Part shown: one piece after another, positions 38,691-40,474 of the stretch
Layout of the letters: each line of letters begins with the position of its first letter
How positions within the stretch are numbered: the stretch's first letter is position 1
Origin: a virus
Direction: 5' to 3' (one strand)
IMG/VR virus record: IMGVR_UViG_3300044591_000743
Coordinates: 1-40,474 of that record
DNA: 40,474 nt
Made by a program: the position numbers and the translations under genes
The notes under the pieces: generated by a model
Seen by the model: only the letters and a program-made list of their open reading frames with translations
Told to the model about the DNA's origin: nothing
Database searches by the model: none

Positions 38691-39543
38691 GTCCGTTGCC
38701 GAGGTGGCTGCTGCCGTTGAGCAAGGGCGGCATCACATCCAGCATTTCATCCGCACATCGGTTTACGGTAGTTTCGGGACCAACGCGTTTGGTGATTTCA
38801 GCGTCGGCAGCGGCATCCCGTCCTACAACCCATACCTCGGCTTGGCGCTGGAGGCCACGCAACTCATCGGCTCCCGCAACAACAGCATCTATGTCGGCCC
38901 TGGCATCAGCACGGAGCGGTATCTGCTCAATATGTCGTTGACGCATGGCGGCGCCACGGGCTTTCTGCCTTCGGTCTACTTTCTCGACTATTTGATGTTT
39001 TACCCGTACATCGACCTGGACAACACCGACCAGCAAGACTTGACCAACGATGTGACCTTGCCGCGATACACAGACGGCGAGGGTGTGCGGATGCTGATGA
39101 TGATGCAAACGCCTGGAACAAGCACTGCCACGGACATCACCATCAACTACACCAACCAAGACGGCGTTGCCAAGACCATTACGACAGCGTACAGAGCCTC
39201 GGGCGGCATTGGTGTCATTGGACCCAACATGATCAGCACTTCCGGGGGCTCTGCAGGGCCGTTCTTCCCGCTGGCCGGTGGTGACAGGGGCGTGCGGTCT
39301 GTGCAGTCTGTGCAGCTTGCGGCAGGCGTGGGCGGGTTCGGCGTGATGCTGTTGGCCAAGCCGCTGTTCACGATGTCGGCAGCAGAACTGTCGTCAACGG
39401 TCGAGAAGAACTTCTTACGCGAACAGGCGGCGTTGCCGCGCATTTTGGACGGCGCGTTTCTCAACTACATCTGCAACCTGTCCACCAGTACAAGCGCCTT
39501 GTTGCCGATGGTGGGGCAGGCGCAATTCATCTGGACACCGTAA
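38680..39543 (+). CDS. Structural protein, 287 aa, paralogue of the next gene
   Basis: The N-terminus (PFRSVAEVAAAVEQGRHH) is helical. The middle is beta-rich, and residues 185-215 contain GPFFPLAGGDRGVRSVQSVQLA, a phrase shared with the next gene's YGPFLPLASGDTGVSTVATV. Both end with an ALPRILDGA / SLPRVMDGA segment followed by a hydrophobic strand. They appear to be tandem duplicates. Proteins with these marks recur in environmental phage genomes next to fibre genes. I infer a tail or capsid surface role. Confidence 0.8.
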   Translation: MPFRSVAEVAAAVEQGRHHIQHFIRTSVYGSFGTNAFGDFSVGSGIPSYNPYLGLALEATQLIGSRNNSIYVGPGISTERYLLNMSLTHGGATGFLPSVYFLDYLMFYPYIDLDNTDQQDLTNDVTLPRYTDGEGVRMLMMMQTPGTSTATDITINYTNQDGVAKTITTAYRASGGIGVIGPNMISTSGGSAGPFFPLAGGDRGVRSVQSVQLAAGVGGFGVMLLAKPLFTMSAAELSSTVEKNFLREQAALPRILDGAFLNYICNLSTSTSALLPMVGQAQFIWTP

Positions 39544-39552
39544 GGAATCACC

Positions 39553-40431
39553 ATGCCATTCAGTTCAATGGACGATCTCGTCAACGAGATCACAAGCGGC
39601 AAGTTCAACCGCACCGACTGGAACAAACTCACGGGCGCTGCAGCCTACACGGCGGGACGGTGGTATGACTTCAGCGGTTTGGCCGGCACGCCTGTCGCCA
39701 ACGCCTTTGCGGGCACTGCGCTGGCGTGGAGAACCTGCGACGAAACCACCGGCAACGGCACGCAGATCTTCGGCCTGCGGCACGGCGGGAATGTCAGTCC
39801 AGACACCAAGCACGTTCTGAACGTCGCGGCGCTCACTTCTGTGGCGACAGGCGTTCCGGCACAGTTGATGCTGGTGGACTTGCAGGGCTACTGGCCCGGT
39901 ATCACGAACAACTCGGCCACGGCACAAACCCTGACGGGCACGCCCAGCCTGCGCTACACCAACGGGGCCGGGTGCAGGTTGTTCTGGGTGCAGACGGCTG
40001 CAGCGGGTGCCACGGCGCAGAACATCGCGCTGAGCTACAGCAACACAGTGCCGACTTCGGGCAGGACGCTTCCGGTCACGGTCGCCATGACGGCCTCGGC
40101 CATCGTGCCGCACATCTCTCACTCAGGCACCGCAGCGAACAACTACGGTCCCTTCCTGCCCCTGGCATCGGGCGACACGGGCGTGTCCACGGTGGCGACG
40201 GTTACGTTTTCTGCTGCCAACACCGGCACCGGCGCGCTGTGCCTTGCCCGCCCGCTGCTCACGCTGCCGCTCACGACTGTCGGTGTCGCAGCCGAGCGGG
40301 ATCTGCTCAACCAACTGCCGAGCCTTCCTCGCGTCATGGACGGTGCCTGCCTCACGTGGCTCTACTTCGCGGGTGCGGCTACGGCGGCGTCCACCAACTT
40401 CTACGGCGCGGTCGAGGTCGGCTGGGGCTGA
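39553..40431 (+). CDS. Structural protein, 292 aa, paralogue of the preceding gene
   Basis: AAGGAATCACC precedes the ATG. It shares with the gene at 38680 the GPFLPLASGDTGV and LPRVMDGA segments and a similar length. The N-terminal half carries a WYDFSGLAGTPVANAF strand. It is beta-rich, with a Tyr/Gly end (FYGAVEVGWG). Its last 32 bases are repeated at the other end of the contig, where the downstream gene begins at 41. Confidence 0.8.
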   Translation: MPFSSMDDLVNEITSGKFNRTDWNKLTGAAAYTAGRWYDFSGLAGTPVANAFAGTALAWRTCDETTGNGTQIFGLRHGGNVSPDTKHVLNVAALTSVATGVPAQLMLVDLQGYWPGITNNSATAQTLTGTPSLRYTNGAGCRLFWVQTAAAGATAQNIALSYSNTVPTSGRTLPVTVAMTASAIVPHISHSGTAANNYGPFLPLASGDTGVSTVATVTFSAANTGTGALCLARPLLTLPLTTVGVAAERDLLNQLPSLPRVMDGACLTWLYFAGAATAASTNFYGAVEVGWG

Positions 40432-40474
40432 TCGGGCTCATGGCTCTCAAGACAAACACCACGCTCTTGGCGCA
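40400..40474. repeat. Right copy of the 75-bp terminal overlap
   Basis: Same sequence as 1-75 except T at 40467 against C at 68. It shows that the contig closes on itself. Confidence 0.93.
40440..40474 (+). CDS. Start of the gene at 41-814, cut by the contig end
   Basis: The ATG at 40440 and the first 11 codons repeat the start of the 257-residue structural gene. The copy exists only because of the terminal overlap and is not a second gene. Confidence 0.9.
   Translation, partial: MALKTNTTLLA

Overview
The window is an almost certainly complete genome of a tailed bacteriophage of the podovirus type with a P22-like head and neck. Bases 1-75 recur at 40400-40474 with one mismatch, so the contig ends overlap and the unit genome is about 40,399 bp; it can be read as a circle. 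GC content is high. The style of the small accessory proteins resembles phages of freshwater Betaproteobacteria (Burkholderiales/Comamonadaceae), but the host is an inference. I see no integrase, CI-like repressor, tRNA or CRISPR array.

Layout, read from the packaging genes: small and large terminase (32982-34905), an HExxH putative metallopeptidase (34905-35558), P22-type portal (35562-37733) and a Dps/ferritin-like small protein (37730-38092). An 8.4 kb block of structural and fibre-like genes follows, crossing the contig junction (38102-40431, then 41-6137). It includes a triple LamG-like protein and a fibre with a self-cleaving S74 chaperone. The P22-like order then resumes: scaffold (6186), coat (6981), two small beta-rich proteins between matching hairpins, gp4-like and gp10-like tail accessory factors (9288, 10004), a protein with a C1q-like end in the tail-needle position (11529), a fibre with a P22-tailspike-like N-terminus and YadA-like repeats (12501), a GNAT-like protein, and three ejection proteins (13870-17705). 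The lysis cassette (17702-18550) has two holin candidates and a GH108 endolysin.

From 18562 to 22984 a leftward operon of 13 genes, nearly all joined by ATGA/GTGA overlaps, carries small uncharacterised proteins with several tandem paralogues, a SNF2-type helicase and a VRR-NUC nuclease. A divergent promoter region with a 26-bp imperfect palindrome separates it from the rightward replication operon (23101-30131): DUF2800-type RecB-like nuclease, probable ssDNA-binding protein, a 60-residue protein, family A DNA polymerase, a PAPS-reductase-family ATP-pyrophosphatase, and a PrimPol/D5-type helicase. A bidirectional hairpin ends this operon and the converging leftward operon 32294-30211, which holds eight small genes including two membrane micropeptides of 20-24 residues.

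The one long gene-free stretch, 32295-32981, lies between the leftward early-type genes and the rightward terminase. It contains a perfect LexA (SOS) box, five exact copies of a TAGSCTA motif, a G-quadruplex candidate and A/T-tract direct repeats. It is the strongest candidate here for an undescribed control region: a phage with no visible lysogeny genes that carries an ideal host SOS operator.
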